Shown: piece after piece, positions 1 to 10,942 of the stretch
Position numbering within the stretch: the first letter of the stretch is position 1
Layout of the letters: each line of letters begins with the position of its first letter
Source of the DNA: Paralichthys olivaceus
Lineage: Eukaryota; Chordata; Actinopteri; Pleuronectiformes; Paralichthyidae
NCBI RefSeq assembly: GCF_024713975.1
Contig: NC_091103.1
Location: 2,093,501 to 2,157,500, forward strand
Length of the DNA stretch: 64,000 nucleotides
Direction of reading: 5' to 3'
Notes under the pieces: model-generated
Seen by the model: only the letters and a program-made list of their open reading frames with translations
The model's database searches: none
Told to the model about the DNA's origin: nothing
Position numbers and translations under genes: made by a program

Positions 1-2340
1 GTGTTATTCCATCCCTTCGAGGATGAAAGCAATCACGATTATGATCAACAGGTTTCCACAGAACAGAACAGGGCTTTCAAGAAAGGTAAATACCTCTCAA
101 TTAGCTCAGATGGTGTCCTCAACTTGTGGACTGACAGGTTTGACAGCAAACAAACAATTCCTTTATGCAAAATGAAAAAGGAAACATGTCTTTTCTCGAA
201 CCACAAGAAAATGCGTGTTAAAGACATGGTCTACATCAAAGAACTCAAACAGTTGGCTATCTCCACAACTGACAGGGAAGTGTTGTTCTACGACTGTGAT
301 TGTAACTCAGATATCAACTCAGACCCTGTAATCAGTCACTCTCTAACAGTGGACAAAATAGTGAATGTCATGAGCTACTGGTCCAATGAAACAAAAGCAG
401 TGTTTTCCTTTGGTGATACAGAAGGCTATTTGTTTGTGTTTATCTCCTACACGATACAGACAAATGGCTTTTTCTGCCAAGATTTGTTTAAGAAAACCTC
501 TCTGCAGTATCCAAGTGCTCATGTTTCCTCCTTGTTGAACAAACCCTCTGATCACTTGTGTGTTAAAGTGCACAACTTTTATGATGCATGCAGTCAGATC
601 CAATACTTTCCATTGCTTGACAAATTTGTCACCTTAAGTGGTTCCTCCAGGGTGATGGTCCTCACATCCCTCAACACCTCAAATGGTACCACAGTCTCAC
701 AAAGATTTGAAAGCAGAGGAGATCAAAAGTATTTTGTGTGCGCTGAACACGCCTCTTCATGTGGGTATATAGTGACTGGTGGTACTGATGGATTACTGCG
801 GCTGTGGTTACCACACAGAAAGTTGTCCTGTGTGCGTTCACTAACAGGACATGTCAAACCCATCATTTACATTAAGTTTAATCCTAAGGACAGAGTAGTC
901 CTAAGTTTGTCCGAGGACATGAATGTTCGTGTGTGGACAGAGAGCTGGCAGTGTATTCAAAGCTTCCAGGTTCATGGTATGGAACAAGCCCCAATGGCCA
1001 GTGCGTGTTATAACATACACAACAATGAGCTCATCCTGACTAACTCAGACATAAGAAAATGTCTTGGAAGAGGAACAGATGTTTATCAAAGCACATTAAC
1101 ATCCCATGACATGCCCCTGTGCTCTGCACTCTATCACAGCCATTACAAACAAGTCATTTCTGTCTGCCAGAATGGTGTGGTGACAGTGTGGGATGTTTTA
1201 ACAGGAAAGGCTGTGATGCAGTTTGATGTAACTCCACACAAACGTGAGGCAATCACTGCCATGTCATTTGATGAACCACAGGAGAGACTAGTCACGATTT
1301 CATGGGATGGGAAAGTGAGACTGTGGAACTTTAACAGTGGAATGGAGCTTGCCGTTCTCCCCGTGACTCTGCCAAACCAAGTGACAGGCATTGTTTGCAC
1401 CAAAAACAGGATATTTGTGTCAACAAAGGACTCCAAGATAATTTATGACCTGGATTTGGTGGGAGACTACAACAGACTTTTGGAGCATCCATATTTAAGT
1501 GACATTTCCTCCATGGATAACCATGAAAACACACTGGTTGCTGCCTCCAACAATAAAAAAGTAGTTGTCTGGGATGCCAGCAGTGGCGAGACTCTCTACT
1601 GGCTTGATACCAGAACAAGCCCTCAAACTCACTTGGCATTTAAAAAAGCTCAAGGCCAGATCAGGAGTCTCAGAGAAGAGAATAAGAAGAAGCGAGGAGG
1701 TGTCATAGACACTGGATTAATTCATCCACAAATAAGATATACAAGTATGACAGGGGCAAAATCAGAAGTGGAAATCAATCATCTTGTTACATGTCTGAGG
1801 GCTAGGGAGAACACTTGTACCACAGCCACATTGCTGACCACTGCAGATGGCTACATCTATGCCTGGTCTGCCAAAAGCAAGGGAGGTCTGTTGGGAAAGT
1901 TCATGGCTGTAAATGATGAAGATGCAACCATTATCATCATGTCAGCTGATGTCAGTGGACGGACACTTTTGACTGGTGAAAGTACTGGGAAGATTTGTCT
2001 GTGGGACATTCAGGAATTTGGGTTTAATAAACAGACAGACGAAGGGCCATTTGAGGATATAAATGGGTCGCGTGTGCCACTCTATCAGCCTCCACTGCTG
2101 GGCTCTTGGCAATCTCATCATAAAGCGCTTGTGAGTGCTGTGAGGGATCTCACTGGTGAACACATAGTTACTGCAGGTTTGGACCACAATGTTCAGTTGT
2201 GGACAAATACAGGCTGCTGCAGAGGCGTCTTTGGGAGAAACCAATGGGATGTCTCACAACCATGCGAGAACCTACCAGAAGGACGAATAGGGAATACCAC
2301 AGACAGCAGGACAGACACAGCCCACATCACCAGCATCTGA
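1..2340 (+). CDS. WD-repeat protein of the WDR49/WDR64/WDY type, 5'-partial, intron-free
   Basis: A frame of 779 codons is open from the window edge to a TGA at 2338-2340, so the true start lies upstream; the GTG at position 1 is only the edge. At least nine WD-type strands ending in a Trp-containing motif are visible, near residues 43 (LNLWTD), 269 (LLRLW), 310 (VRVW), 398 (VTVWD), 442 (VRLWN), 525 (VVVWD), 621 (IYAWS), 669 (ICLWD) and 734 (VQLWT). That spacing fits two stacked beta-propellers, as in the WDR49/WDR64/Drosophila WDY group, which act as protein scaffolds and are often linked to testis or cilia. Members I know in mammals are split into many exons, so 2.3 kb without an intron is odd and suggests a retrocopy or intron loss. 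No poly(A) remnant or target-site duplication is evident. The family assignment comes from remembered motif layout; the exact orthologue is uncertain. Confidence 0.75.
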   Translation: MLFHPFEDESNHDYDQQVSTEQNRAFKKGKYLSISSDGVLNLWTDRFDSKQTIPLCKMKKETCLFSNHKKMRVKDMVYIKELKQLAISTTDREVLFYDCDCNSDINSDPVISHSLTVDKIVNVMSYWSNETKAVFSFGDTEGYLFVFISYTIQTNGFFCQDLFKKTSLQYPSAHVSSLLNKPSDHLCVKVHNFYDACSQIQYFPLLDKFVTLSGSSRVMVLTSLNTSNGTTVSQRFESRGDQKYFVCAEHASSCGYIVTGGTDGLLRLWLPHRKLSCVRSLTGHVKPIIYIKFNPKDRVVLSLSEDMNVRVWTESWQCIQSFQVHGMEQAPMASACYNIHNNELILTNSDIRKCLGRGTDVYQSTLTSHDMPLCSALYHSHYKQVISVCQNGVVTVWDVLTGKAVMQFDVTPHKREAITAMSFDEPQERLVTISWDGKVRLWNFNSGMELAVLPVTLPNQVTGIVCTKNRIFVSTKDSKIIYDLDLVGDYNRLLEHPYLSDISSMDNHENTLVAASNNKKVVVWDASSGETLYWLDTRTSPQTHLAFKKAQGQIRSLREENKKKRGGVIDTGLIHPQIRYTSMTGAKSEVEINHLVTCLRARENTCTTATLLTTADGYIYAWSAKSKGGLLGKFMAVNDEDATIIIMSADVSGRTLLTGESTGKICLWDIQEFGFNKQTDEGPFEDINGSRVPLYQPPLLGSWQSHHKALVSAVRDLTGEHIVTAGLDHNVQLWTNTGCCRGVFGRNQWDVSQPCENLPEGRIGNTTDSRTDTAHITSI

Positions 2341-2623
2341 CTTAATTTACGCCTCCAGCAAACTTAATGAGGCAATTACACCAACAAACGTAGCTCACCA
2401 ATACGTTTATACCTCATATAAGATGGAACTCAAGGCTTGTCATGCAAATGAAAAAAGTATTGAAGAGGGACACTTGGATCCACCTCCCCCTGCTACAAAA
2501 GTTAAACAACATGCTCCTCGAACAAAGGCTCCATATTTGAAATGGATTAGGACCAAGAAAGGACCTGAACTCAGGATATGTGGAAACAACATATTAGAGG
2601 GTGATGTCAGCAAACACTGTCCA
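2291..2623 (+). pseudogene. Displaced open frame, possible frameshifted C-terminal continuation of the WD-repeat protein
   Basis: Frame 2 is open for 111 codons from just after a TAG at 2288-2290 to a TGA at 2624-2626. It overlaps the last 50 bases of the WD-repeat frame. The translation is Pro/Thr/Ser-rich at first (for example TAGQTQPTSPASD) and later Lys/Pro-rich (HLDPPPPATKVKQHAPRTK), which looks like a natural tail after a last WD propeller blade. By contrast, the annotated frame ends about 30 residues after its last blade. A one-base insertion or deletion around 2288-2300 would explain both. After 2623 shorter open pieces continue in other phases (about 2601-2813). Alternatives are a sequencing error, a decaying retrocopy, or chance. 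Confidence 0.4.
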
Positions 2624-3263
2624 TGAAACACCCTTCTGTACAAAAAGCTGCCTCTCCATGCGAGTTTGGCAACCAACTCTGAAAAGGTTCAGGCCCAGAC
2701 TCATCTCATGCCACGTCCGCCCCAGACTTCCCTTCAAAGCCAAAGAGCACAGCAAACATATCAAGCAGGGGTCAGAACACTCAATGAAGCAAGTAAGACA
2801 TCGTAATACATAAGACATGAGAGTAATCCAGAGCAGACATCAAGAAACATGGTGGTCATTCCTATGTATCCAGGATCATTTGGGTGGAGCTGTGGTTATT
2901 AAAGTCAACTCCCAGCAACAGGTTCTCTCTGCGTGTAGTTTGCATGTTCTATTTGTGTCTGTCTGGGTTTACAAGGGGTGTTCTGGTTTCCTCCCAGAAA
3001 AAAAACAACCCATTAAAATCAATATTTCCACCAAGTTTGTGATTGATTGTCAGATTTTTATATATATGATGACATCATATATCATCCATTTATTTCTCCT
3101 GTCCCTAGTTTGGCATTTTGTCCAGCACCATCCTGCGACCAACACCCACTGGACGTCAATCACAGAGCTTTCACAGCCCATTGAATACATTCCTTGCTTC
3201 TATTTTGCTCTTAATGACCTTAATTTACAAAATGAACACCATGCTGTATTGAAGAAGACTTAG

Positions 3264-3422
3264 AGACCACTCAAAGCGCTTTATCGTATGTCAGGGGCAA
3301 TTCTGGGTTCAGTGTCTTGCCCAAAGACACTTTGGAATGCAGAGTGGAGGTCCCAAGGATCACACTACCAATATTCTAGTTAGCGGACGACCCGCTCTAC
3401 TTCCAGAGCCACAGCCACCCCT
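3264..3422 (+). repeat. Teleost interspersed repeat fragment
   Basis: The stretch contains the phrases CAAAGCGCTTTAT, GGGTTCAGTGTCTTGCCCA and GCGGACGACCCGCTCTAC in order and ends in CCACAGCCACCCC. I recognise this series from a repeat family scattered through many fish genomes. This copy is diverged and internal. The element class is not assigned from sequence alone. Confidence 0.6.
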
Positions 3423-4199
3423 AATGATTGAGACCATACATTTCTGAGAAAAATGTTTATTCATGATGGTCATTCAAGGAAATATGTGTTTCAGCATTGG
3501 CTACACTTTTCAGACCCATAGTCTTTGTCCATTTTGACATAAAGTCAATGAGTGGCTCCCTTCCCACATAAACAAACTTATTTTGTAAATTGTCAGAGCA
3601 GATTTTGTGCAAACGCCTTTCTCTGGGCTTCCTCACCGGGAACTGAGCTCCTCAGTTAGTGTCATTGAACTATGCAGGGTCAAAGTTCATTCTACCCTCA
3701 ACCTCTGACCTTGTTGCAGAAAATAGAAATCACTTTATTTGTTCATATGTTGCAGTCAAAATATTCATGTTACCTGTATATACATAATATATATTTTTTA
3801 AATAAGCACTGTACTAAACACGAACGATTGATGAAACAGTCCAGACTGAGCAGCAGAGGAGACATAAACAGCTTTGATATAAAACCTCATGAATAAAATG
3901 CTCAGCTTCTCTAAGTCAGTTCATCTTTTCTAAATCTCTTCGTAAACCTCACTGACCTTTCTAATAACAGTTAGGTCTTTGTTCTTAAGCACAGTGTGAT
4001 AGACTCATTAGCTCAGTGTCACTTAAACTCATGTTAATACTTTGTTCACACACACACATACAGACAGACACACCTCAACCTAACCACAGTTCACATCTTA
4101 CCCCTGACCTTTACCAGGAACTCAGAAATAAAGTTTGGCCTCATTAGGACTCATTAGGACTGACAAGGTCAGTATTTATGCTGAAAAGTTCCTAAAGAT

Positions 4200-4202
<3 letters not shown>

Positions 4203-4266
<64 letters not shown>
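4203..4266. repeat. (AC)32 microsatellite
   Basis: Thirty-two uninterrupted AC units lie in the intergenic region. A second, shorter CA run follows at about 4724-4754. The open frames over these tracts, including Cys-Val runs on the minus strand, are products of the repeat. Confidence 0.95.
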
Positions 4267-4269
<3 letters not shown>

Positions 4270-6845
4270 TCATTGCCAAAAATAACTGCATCATGATTGT
4301 GCAATTAACATCCACACTCAATACACTGAATATCAGATTCATGTCAGGAGGGGAGGTGCATGCAGCCCCCATACAGAAACTATTTCCATTTAGAAGTGGG
4401 TGTGATGAGGCCTTGGCATAAGAGTCTGAGAAAGACAAGACACTGAGCAGAACTGAAGAGAAGAAGAGACTGTATGTGCGTGCATGTGTGTGTGTGTTAG
4501 ATTAGAAGCTGCTAAGCAGAGAAAATGAGTTCAGAGCTGAGATGTGAGTGGCGGTGGGACTTGACACTGGGAACACAACACTGCTACTGGCAACCAGCTG
4601 CCAGTCGACAGCAGGGAGGAATGACGGTACAAGCTGCAGACAGACAGGTGTGTGTACGTATGTGCGTGTGTGCACAGACTTTGGGTATGGGTACAGATAA
4701 AAAAGAAAAAGAGAGAGGCTGGACGGACACACACACACACACACACACACACACTTTCCACATTCAGTCATGTCCCAACTGTTTATTATTCCGTCTGTTA
4801 TTCCATCCTCTTCTCAGCCATCCTGCTGCTTTGGTCAAGAAATATGAAATTGAAATATGAATGGATGGAGGAATAGAAGAAGGGGAACAGCTGACTCAAT
4901 GCAATTCAATCAGCAGAACTGGCATTGGAGATTGGAGGACCCGGTGAGGTGGCACTAAAGATAGAAACCCCCCCCATCAACCCCAACACCCTTGTGCTCC
5001 TCACCCAAACCACGTCCCCCTCATGTTGCTCATGTTTCATCACCAGTCACCTTCAGAGAAAAGAAAGATGGGAAATTCAAATCTACAAACCAAAAATAAA
5101 ATGAATTTGTTGCATAATAGAACATATTCATTTTAAATAATTTAATGTTGCTTAGTGCAGATGGGAGAATAATCAATATGATCATTCTGTCGGGCATTTT
5201 GTACAGTGGCCCTGAGAGCAGAACACGCTGCACAAAGCACATGGAGAAATCAATTCATCAATTTGACAACAAATGCATGGCAAGTAAAAAACACACAGCA
5301 AATACTCAAAACCAAATACTCACTACACAACCAATTTACATCACTATCACATACTCACAAAACGACCAACTAACAACACAATACAACCTAATACTCACAA
5401 CACAGATACACACAAGACACACTTAATATCTCTCATCATCTGTCATTGTTCTCACATTGCAGGTCCTATTTATATTTCAAAATCCCCTCTGCCTTGAATC
5501 CATTGTTCGTTGCTGATGATATCATCCTACAGGTCACTAGGCATGTGGAAGGACACCGGGATATGTGTGTGTCAACTAAACTGAAGAGCCTCATGTCAAA
5601 CCATCTGAAAACAGAATTATTTCAATTAGAAACACATCAATTCGCAATAATGTTAAAATAACTTGAAGAAACTTGAACAAGCTTGATTCGTTTGTTTATT
5701 ATCAATTGAATTAATGTTTAAAGTTGAGAAAAAAATCTTTTTTCAGTGAGTGTTTGGTTCTGAAATCTGTTTATGAAACTTTTATTGTTAAATAGTGTCA
5801 AACTCAATTAAAACTCTATCACACCACCATCGCCAACTATACCAGTAAAGGATGCATGGAAATACGTGAGCAGTGACGGTGACACCGTTTGAAACAGAAG
5901 CATCTCTCTTGTTGAGGCAGAGCACCCCAGTACTGACTCATTACTTCGATAACAAATGATCAACAGTACAGACAGTTGTGAACAACCAAACTTAAAGCCT
6001 CTCATCTCATTGGCCCAAACACAGCCACTCCTCCACATTCAGCCCTGCTCACTCCATTCCAGCACTTCTCATCAGGTGTCAGACTTGAACATGCACACAT
6101 GTGGAAAGAGTCTTCTTACAAATATCTGAGTCTATTTGTGGGTTCTGCAAACTGCCAACAGGATTTTTTTCTGCTCCTGTTCAGGGCCTGTATGTTTGAC
6201 CTGCAGCAGTTAATCAACTCTGAGCAGACTGGCTGCTCCAATCCTCTTTGAATTGAAGTATTGTGCTAATGTTTTTTTTTTAAGAATCCGCTTGAGTTTG
6301 AATCACTTATATTGAAATTATCTCATGATAAACTATAAGACAAAGAGCCAACTCCACCCAAACAAACCACATGTTGAATTAATAACAGGTGTCAAAGTTT
6401 CCTCGGACCACGGTCTGAACCAACTCACCAAAATTTAGTCCGACCAGAAGAGGTGGTTTGGGTCCGGAACAAAACGCCTTCACTCTCTCTGCGCAGGAGC
6501 CACGAAGAAACATCCCGAGCTGCGAGATTCAGATCATCACCGACGAGCATCAGTGGCTGAAGCTGCCAGTTGTTCCTGGCAACACCCATGTGTGAATGTG
6601 TGAATACATGTTACCCACAACTGGTCCCCAAGGCCTTTGCTGTGAATATGAATCTGTTATGAGACTGCATGCCAGCTCCAACAACCTTGACAAAATAATG
6701 TATATGTGTATTTATTCATCAGTGACCACACAACTTTAAATGATTTTAAACAGAACAAACCAGCAACTTGGAAAATGTGAAAGAAAAATAACATTTTAAA
6801 TGATGTCAAACGCTTCAAAGCTTTAAAAAACGTCTTTGACATTTT

Positions 6846-6935
6846 ACATCACATGTCATTTAGCTAATGCTTTTATCAAAATTGACTTACGATTACAATC
6901 AGTGCATTCAGCATGTTGTGATCACACAATCCTCG
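6846..6935 (+). repeat. Teleost interspersed repeat fragment (TTATCcaAA-gCGACTTAC family)
   Basis: The stretch reads ATGTCATTTAGCTAATGC, then TTTTATCAAAATTGACTTAC, then AGTGCATTCAGCATG. This is a diverged match to a repeat common in fish whose consensus, as I remember it, runs CATTTAGCAGACGCTTTTATCC followed by AAAGCGACTTACAA. It is a fragment with no coding content. Confidence 0.55.
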
Positions 6936-8844
6936 CACACAGAATGGATCAGAACCATCTTTTCCAAGAAAATATTCTGACGCAGAAAGCAGAAAATAAA
7001 ACACTCAAAAATCTTTTTAATTCAATATCATGTCATTTATTATGCACGAGGCTCATAAAGGTAAAGTAGTAGTTGACAAATGTCTTGATTTTGGTTTTTG
7101 CTCATTCTGCTGATGAGATTCATTATAAATGATTCACACAGTGTTCCAGGTTACATAACTGTCCTTGGTGCCTGTTTCTGCGGGGCAGCTGCAGGGCTCT
7201 GGGGCAGTTTGGCTCTGAGGTGCCATTTGGGTGTGGGGGTGGGGTGTGGTGTGGTGAAGTGCTGGGGGATACTGTGACAGTCTAAACTGGGAATCTGGAA
7301 CTGTGCCACAATGGCATACAAGCTACAGAACTAACCGGTCTGAATGAACAGACACACACAGCACATATGGCACGTCAGTCAGCATGACCTTTGAGTTTTA
7401 TTGATGGGAGTTTATGGTAAAGGATGAAATAAAATGGTCACTGAGAGTAATTCACAGTTCAACAGTTCAAGAAAAAGCTTCAAATTAAATGTATGTCTGT
7501 GGACGGTCAGGCCCGGTCAGGCCTGGGTGTTGATTTAGCAAACAAGCTCAGATGACCACAACAGTCACCTGCAACTTTTCAGCCATAGACGAGGCTGTAG
7601 TGGGTGTGTTACATCAGTGTAGGCTGTGTGCATGAGTGCACGTATGTGCTACTGCACTTAAATTATTTGGAAAATGTCACACTGTCGTGCCATTCATTTA
7701 GCAAGTTTATTACAGTTTGTGAATCACATTTTCTTTCTGGGTGCAGTCAAGTGGCATGTAGACTTGAGTGTTCAAGCATCCACAGGCCTTGTTCAACAAA
7801 ACAGAGAAGTGAGAGTGAAATAACCAACTGGAGGGTTTTCAATGATACAGACCCTTCTTTGGAGAAGGTTTACTTTTTGCTGCACCTGTTCAAGCCCCAA
7901 GTTCTGTCACATTCAATGGCACTGCATTCAAACTAGAGAAATAAGCTCTGTCTTGTTTTCTTCTTCAAAACGGGTTTGAATGTTCAAAACACAATTTTAC
8001 TCTCAACTCACAGTAATTTTCAAAGCACATATTAAAAGAGTTCTTTAGCAGGAAATCAGAAAATACCCTCCTATATACGTTGTTATATTGTTGTAATTTC
8101 TTTTTATGTTCTGTCCTTAAATCAGAATATTGCAGACCAGCACAGAGTCTTAAACTTATTATCTTTTATAATAAACTAATTGTAGATATTTTACAGATTT
8201 TGACTGATTTAATTGTTGGCTGATTAACTTTTTGCTACAATAATGTTTGTCTTGAGATTTAAGGTGATAATGGAGATTTTGTATTATATCTATTATAATT
8301 AATCTCTTGTTATAAACATAAATTATAAAAAGAAAAACGAAAGAGCTGGTATTCAACATGCGTTAGTAAAACACCAAATGTCTGACCTCCTGTTCTCTGT
8401 TGTGCTCTGGGAAAACCTGGATCTTTTGTGAGACTGCCGTTTGCGTCACTGTGTCTCTGAGCTCCGTCCCACAATTTCCACACTGTCACATGATGTGCAT
8501 GTGATTTAATATCTGTCTGCGGATAGATTACCCAGGTCTATCACATTACCAGTGGGGGTAATGACACAGGCACATGTTAAGTTTTACAATTAGAACCAGA
8601 TCTGAGTCTGGGTGTTATTTTCTGTGAGCCCAAACGATTTTATTAGATACAAAGCAACAATATCCAAAATATTGTGCACCTCAAATATTCACGAATAAAA
8701 AAGAGACTGGAACATTTTCTTCAAATGATTTGCCAGAAGTCTTAACAGCCTTTCACTGAGTTTCCTTACATGACAAACCTACACACACAGACGCCTCCAC
8801 CAAGAGAGGCCCTCAACATGGTTTAGTGAAATTGTAGTCTTGAA

Positions 8845-8900
8845 TATTTGAATATCCCTCTGGGGATTAATAAAGTATTTCTGATTCTGATTCTGATACT
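8845..8900 (+). repeat. 3' tail of a non-LTR retrotransposon (LINE- or SINE-like)
   Basis: The phrase CTCTGGGGATTAATAAAGTA is followed by the short tandem unit CTGATT repeated about three times. A GGGATTAATAAAGTA end followed by a short simple repeat is the typical 3' terminus of a family of fish non-LTR elements. Only the tail is seen; no reverse-transcriptase remnant lies upstream. Confidence 0.6.
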
Positions 8901-9233
8901 ATAATGACAAAGTGGTAATTTTAACTACTAAATATGATGACAGACAAAAATGTGACTCTGTGATATCGACTCACCAGGGACACGTGTGAAACATGAATGA
9001 GAGATTGTGCACAGTACATGAGCAGGCGTGTAAGTCAGTTTCCAAACCCTCAGAGCCAACTGCATCATACACATGAAACGTGGCAAAAAGGAGAAAAAAC
9101 CTTAATGATATGTTGAATCAAATTCTAATGCACTGAAAATACTGGACACAATGTTCATTCCATCTTTAACGTGTTTGCTGCAGGCTCCAGTCAAACAGCT
9201 TCAAGTAGGCAGAAGGTGAAAGGTTGGACTGAG

Positions 9234-9414
9234 CAGCTGCAGCTGTTGCCTGGTCTCTCGTCTCGAGTGTTGTGTGATGTACATTCTTGCCTTTTAGAAA
9301 CTAACCCGGGGACAGAAGACCCCCTGTGGCCAATCAAACGAGGGTACCCCGAGCGCAGCCAGCCAATAGGGATGGAAGTCGGGGTATAAATGCTCTGGTT
9401 CATCACCTGGTAGA
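9234..9414 (+). promoter_or_regulatory. ckm: Probable ckm promoter: tandem E-boxes, two CCAAT boxes, TATA box
   Basis: Two abutting muscle-type E-boxes CAGCTG lie at 9234-9239 and 9240-9245. CCAAT boxes lie at 9330-9334 and 9363-9367, and TATAAA at 9385-9390, so transcription should start near 9415. A further CACCTG lies at 9404-9409. MyoD-family factors bind E-boxes in creatine kinase M promoters, so the arrangement suits the gene. The placement is inferred from motif order and the good splice donor downstream at 9488/9489; no transcript evidence is available. Confidence 0.65.
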
Positions 9415-9488
9415 GTTGGGCAACCCCTATATTTGGTGGACAGGATCTGATCCCGGGATTTGTTACCTCTTTCTTTTCTCCTAAGCAG
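9415..9488 (+). other. ckm: ckm exon 1, non-coding (5' UTR)
   Basis: About 74 bases from the predicted start to a strong donor CAG|GTAAAA at 9488/9489. It contains no ATG that could open the ckm frame. A non-coding first exon followed by an intron is the known layout of vertebrate cytosolic creatine kinase genes. The matching acceptor is CTCCTCTCAG at 10913-10922, leaving 20 bases of 5' UTR before the ATG at 10943. The 5' end is approximate. Confidence 0.6.
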
Positions 9489-10512
9489 GTAAAAAGCAAG
9501 CAGATGCTTTAGTCAGCCTTTTTGATAAGTCCATGGAAAAGATTGTGGTGCGTTTTTCAAATGAATATGGACAAAAACTTCTTCCTGAAAAGAAAATGGT
9601 TCTAAGAGGGGGAAGCGTTTTTAACCAAATATCTGTCATACAGATTACTTCAGTGCATTTTTGTTCTGGATTTCTGTGAAGCTTTGTGCATTGTTTCCTG
9701 ATCTGGAAAATCGACTTTATTCGTTCGTCTACCAGTGAAACTTTGGCTTTCATTGATTCATTTCTTCTTCTGAAAGACTTGAAACTTGGTCTCTTGGATG
9801 TGGGCAACAGTAGTCGGCTGATAAAACAGTAGCAAAGTGTGTCACTCGTAACTACCAGCTGTTGCTGACGTAAGCAGGGCAGGCAAGAGGTGCATGTTTG
9901 AATAGTGTAGGAGCGCTTGATTTAGTCATGGAACGTGTGGAGCCATTTGTGAGACACGAAAGCTTTGACCTTTTAGAGCACCAGGTGTCATCGGTCAACT
10001 GCACCTCAAGCAACTGACACAACCGAGATTTGACCTCTGTCTGTCAGAGAGAGACGGGCTGACTCAGAAATAGAGAAAGAAAGATGGCTGGTAGTTGTAA
10101 ATCTGTTCCTGAGCCCACACGTCTATTCTGGTCTATTCTGTGGAGTAGTTTGAGTTTAGATCACAAAATTGATATAACAAGTGCTGAGTGTTGGACGAAG
10201 AATGTTCAAGAATATTTTGCTTCTTTCTTCAGACTTTCTCAGTTCATATTAAATCTTAAAGGATAAAGTAGTGATTGAATCAAAAAAAAAAAAAACTTAA
10301 TTTCAAAATAAAATGAACAAATACATATTTGAGCGTTTGTATTTTTCATTCTATGTTTGTCATTTAAAGGTGAATTGCTTCACGCAAATTTAACCCTGCT
10401 ACCCTTTGTATTGCACTGTAGTTCAGTCAGAGCTTCAGAGAGAGCGGAGAGAAAACCATTCATCGTAATCTGCTGGACACTGTAGCTCCCTTCAGAGCGG
10501 GGCACAGTTACA

Positions 10513-10595
10513 CTATTTATAATCTACGCTGTGAGGAGGGTAGGGGGCTGCAGCACAGGAGGCAGACGACGAGACAGTCAGAGACAGGACAGCTG
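10513..10595 (+). promoter_or_regulatory. ckm: MEF2 site plus E-box in ckm intron 1, possible muscle enhancer
   Basis: CTATTTATAA at 10513-10522 matches the MEF2 consensus YTA(A/T)4TAR exactly. An E-box CAGCTG follows at 10590-10595. Both lie in intron 1, about 350-430 bases before the start codon. Mammalian CKM is reported to carry an intron-1 regulatory region using the same factor classes. The A+T core could also act as an alternative TATA element, but no good donor follows it. Assignment rests on motif matches only. Confidence 0.45.
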
Positions 10596-10942
10596 TCCAC
10601 AGCATAAGAAAGAAAGAAAGAAAGAAAGGTCAGACAGAATGAGAAGATGTCTCCTCTTCACCAGACGACTCATAGACAAGGCCCTTGAAAATCTTGGTGA
10701 AATGCCAGACAAGACGTGTGGTATTTATCAGATCACTGTGTTGACATTTTACGACATTTAACAACTACATTTTCTCTCCAGTAAAACTATATAATTCCGC
10801 TTTTTCAGGTCTTAAAGTGACTGAATACGATTACACCAGATCCTCCTCTCTTGTAGAGCAGTCTCATCAAATTGCAGATTCAGAAAATTAACACCTCTTC
10901 TCTTTTCGTTGTCTCCTCTCAGACGGAGTAAGAATCGCAGCC

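Larger units (their letters stand above)
2341..9230. other. Intergenic region between the WD-repeat gene and ckm
   Basis: Apart from the displaced frame at its start, I see no gene in this stretch of nearly 7 kb. Open frames are short, have no recognisable family motif and do not join through plausible splice sites. It holds interspersed-repeat fragments (listed separately), CA/TG microsatellites around 4203-4266 and 4724-4754, and otherwise A+T-rich unique sequence. Confidence 0.7.

Noticed and set aside
1..3. GTG at position 1 as the start codon of the WD-repeat protein
   Set aside because: It is only the first codon inside the window. The frame is open at the edge and the family has more sequence N-terminal to this point.
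2817..3263. 148-codon plus-strand open frame
   Set aside because: No recognisable motif and no splice support, and its downstream flank is a known type of interspersed repeat. Likely chance.
4169..4438. Cys-Val repeat frames over CA microsatellites (also near 34050, 36580 and 45180)
   Set aside because: Translation of dinucleotide repeats; no gene features.
10513..10522. CTATTTATAA as the ckm TATA box
   Set aside because: It is an exact MEF2 consensus and is not followed by a convincing first-exon donor. The TATAAA at 9385 with CCAAT boxes and donor at 9488/9489 fits better.
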